From positions 1 through 6,851 of the forward strand of contig JAAELZ010000053.1 of NCBI GenBank assembly GCA_024226105.1: a stretch of 6,851 nt of DNA. The letters run 5' to 3'. Origin of the DNA: Pseudomonadota bacterium. GTDB lineage: Bacteria > Pseudomonadota > Gammaproteobacteria > Arenicellales > Poriferihabitantaceae. Every line of letters begins with the position of its first letter. Positions within the stretch are counted from its first letter, which is position 1. A program made the position numbers and the translations under genes. Shown in pieces: positions 6,127 to 6,851 of the stretch. The notes under the pieces were generated by a model, which saw nothing but the letters and a program-made list of their open reading frames with translations, searched no databases and was not told where the DNA came from.

Positions 6127-6663
6127 ATGAAACGTTTAGTACTGGGTGGGGTTAAATCGGGCAAAAGCCGTTATGCGGAGCAGCAGGCCAGGGCATGGGC
6201 CACACAAGCCGGGAACTCGGATCACTCGGTGGTCTATCTGGCGACCGCAGAGAATCACGAAGACGGTGATTTTTCACGACGTATATCCCGGCATAGAGCA
6301 CAGCGCCCGACTGAATGGATAACAATTGAAGAGCCGTTCAATATTTCCGCGATCATTGCCAGTGCTTCCGGGAAAAACCAGTGTGTACTGCTGGAGTGTT
6401 TGACGCTCTGGGTAAGTAATTTGCTGCAGGACGAGGCGATGTTATCTCAGCATATTGATGATTTTTGCCAAATATTTGATGCCTATGAAGGAGAGATAAT
6501 CGTGGTCAGCAATGAAACAGGCCTTGGCATAATGCCACCCAACGCCTTAGCGCGCCGATTTGGTGATGAAGTCGGTATATTGCACCAACGGTTGGCAGGC
6601 TTATGCGATGAAGTCGTATTGACGGTGGCCGGGCTACCAACCATTTTGAAACCCTCTAAATAG
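6127..6663 (+). CDS. cobU: Bifunctional adenosylcobinamide kinase / adenosylcobinamide-phosphate guanylyltransferase
   Basis: CobU (CobP) phosphorylates adenosylcobinamide and then transfers GMP from GTP, giving adenosylcobinamide-GDP for the final joining step. The 178-residue protein is of normal length and begins with the P-loop GGVKSGKS (7-14) followed by RYAE. YLATAENHEDGD (38-49) and RISRHRAQRPTEW (52-64) follow; His56 aligns by pattern with the guanylylated His46 of Salmonella CobU. LLECLTLWVSNLL (88-100) is the second nucleotide-binding segment; it has Glu90 where many homologues have Asp. VSNETGLGIMPPNALARRFGDE (127-148) and the closing VAGLPTILK complete the family pattern. The gene begins 11 bases after cobQ, in the same operon. 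Confidence 0.96.
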   Translation: MKRLVLGGVKSGKSRYAEQQARAWATQAGNSDHSVVYLATAENHEDGDFSRRISRHRAQRPTEWITIEEPFNISAIIASASGKNQCVLLECLTLWVSNLLQDEAMLSQHIDDFCQIFDAYEGEIIVVSNETGLGIMPPNALARRFGDEVGILHQRLAGLCDEVVLTVAGLPTILKPSK

Positions 6664-6679
6664 ATAAATAGACAAATAA

Positions 6680-6851
6680 ATGATGAACTGGATTATAGAG
6701 AAAGCGGCGAAGCTGAATGCTGAGTCGCGTAATGCCGCCTTATCCCGTCAGGGCACCCTTACCAAACCTCCAGGGTCGCTCGGGCAGTTAGAAGAGATGG
6801 CGATATGGTTGGCAGAACGACAGGCCAGTGACCGGCCTACTGTAGAAGAGG
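6680..6851 (+). CDS. cobT: Nicotinate-nucleotide--dimethylbenzimidazole phosphoribosyltransferase, 5' end only
   Basis: CobT moves the phosphoribosyl group of nicotinate mononucleotide to 5,6-dimethylbenzimidazole, producing alpha-ribazole 5'-phosphate for the lower ligand. Only 57 codons are in the window, about one sixth of a typical 350-residue CobT. The N-terminal hallmark LTKPPGSLGQLEEMAIWLA (27-45) is clear, following a short helix-like stretch. The reading frame stays open to the right edge. Two ATGs stand in tandem at 6680 and 6683, so the true start is uncertain by one codon, and neither has a recognisable Shine-Dalgarno. The 16-base gap after cobU is AT-rich. Together with cobU upstream, this suggests that the nucleotide-loop assembly genes (cobS, cobC) may continue to the right, which is inference. 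Confidence 0.9.
   Translation, partial: MMNWIIEKAAKLNAESRNAALSRQGTLTKPPGSLGQLEEMAIWLAERQASDRPTVEE

Overview
The window is a cobalamin (vitamin B12) uptake and late-assembly locus from a Gram-negative bacterium, most likely a gammaproteobacterium. This rests on an outer-membrane BtuB-type TonB-dependent receptor, a proteobacterial-style B12 riboswitch, and the residue patterns of the Cob/Cbi enzymes. I cannot name the genus from the sequence alone.

Layout. Positions 1-1360 (minus strand) hold the first 453 residues of btuB, whose 3' end lies outside the window. Positions 1361-1889 are a divergent intergenic region. Its btuB-proximal half (about 1378-1670, minus strand) is a cobalamin riboswitch with a recognisable aptamer, a candidate L5-L13 kissing loop and a hairpin just before the btuB Shine-Dalgarno. 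A plausible promoter lies at 1675-1704. The other half carries a REP-like pair of inverted palindromes (1785-1858), the first preceded by GTAG. From 1890 to the right edge, six genes run on the plus strand as a tight operon: a FecCD-type permease (btuC position), an ABC ATPase (btuD position), cbiB, cobQ/cbiP, cobU/cobP and the first 57 codons of cobT.

How the parts fit. BtuB would bring corrinoids across the outer membrane, and the ABC pair would import them across the inner membrane. CobQ amidates the corrin ring to cobyric acid, CbiB attaches the aminopropanol arm, CobU activates cobinamide to its GDP form, and CobT activates dimethylbenzimidazole for the lower ligand. The window cannot tell whether the strain makes B12 de novo or only salvages precursors. 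No periplasmic binding protein (BtuF) gene is present here.

Nothing here is clearly a new system. The points most worth checking are the transporter pair, which reads more like the heme family HmuUV than enteric BtuCD; the control architecture of the riboswitch; and the REP-like element sitting between the two divergent transcription units. The riboswitch serves btuB only, with no B12 aptamer visible in front of the plus-strand operon.
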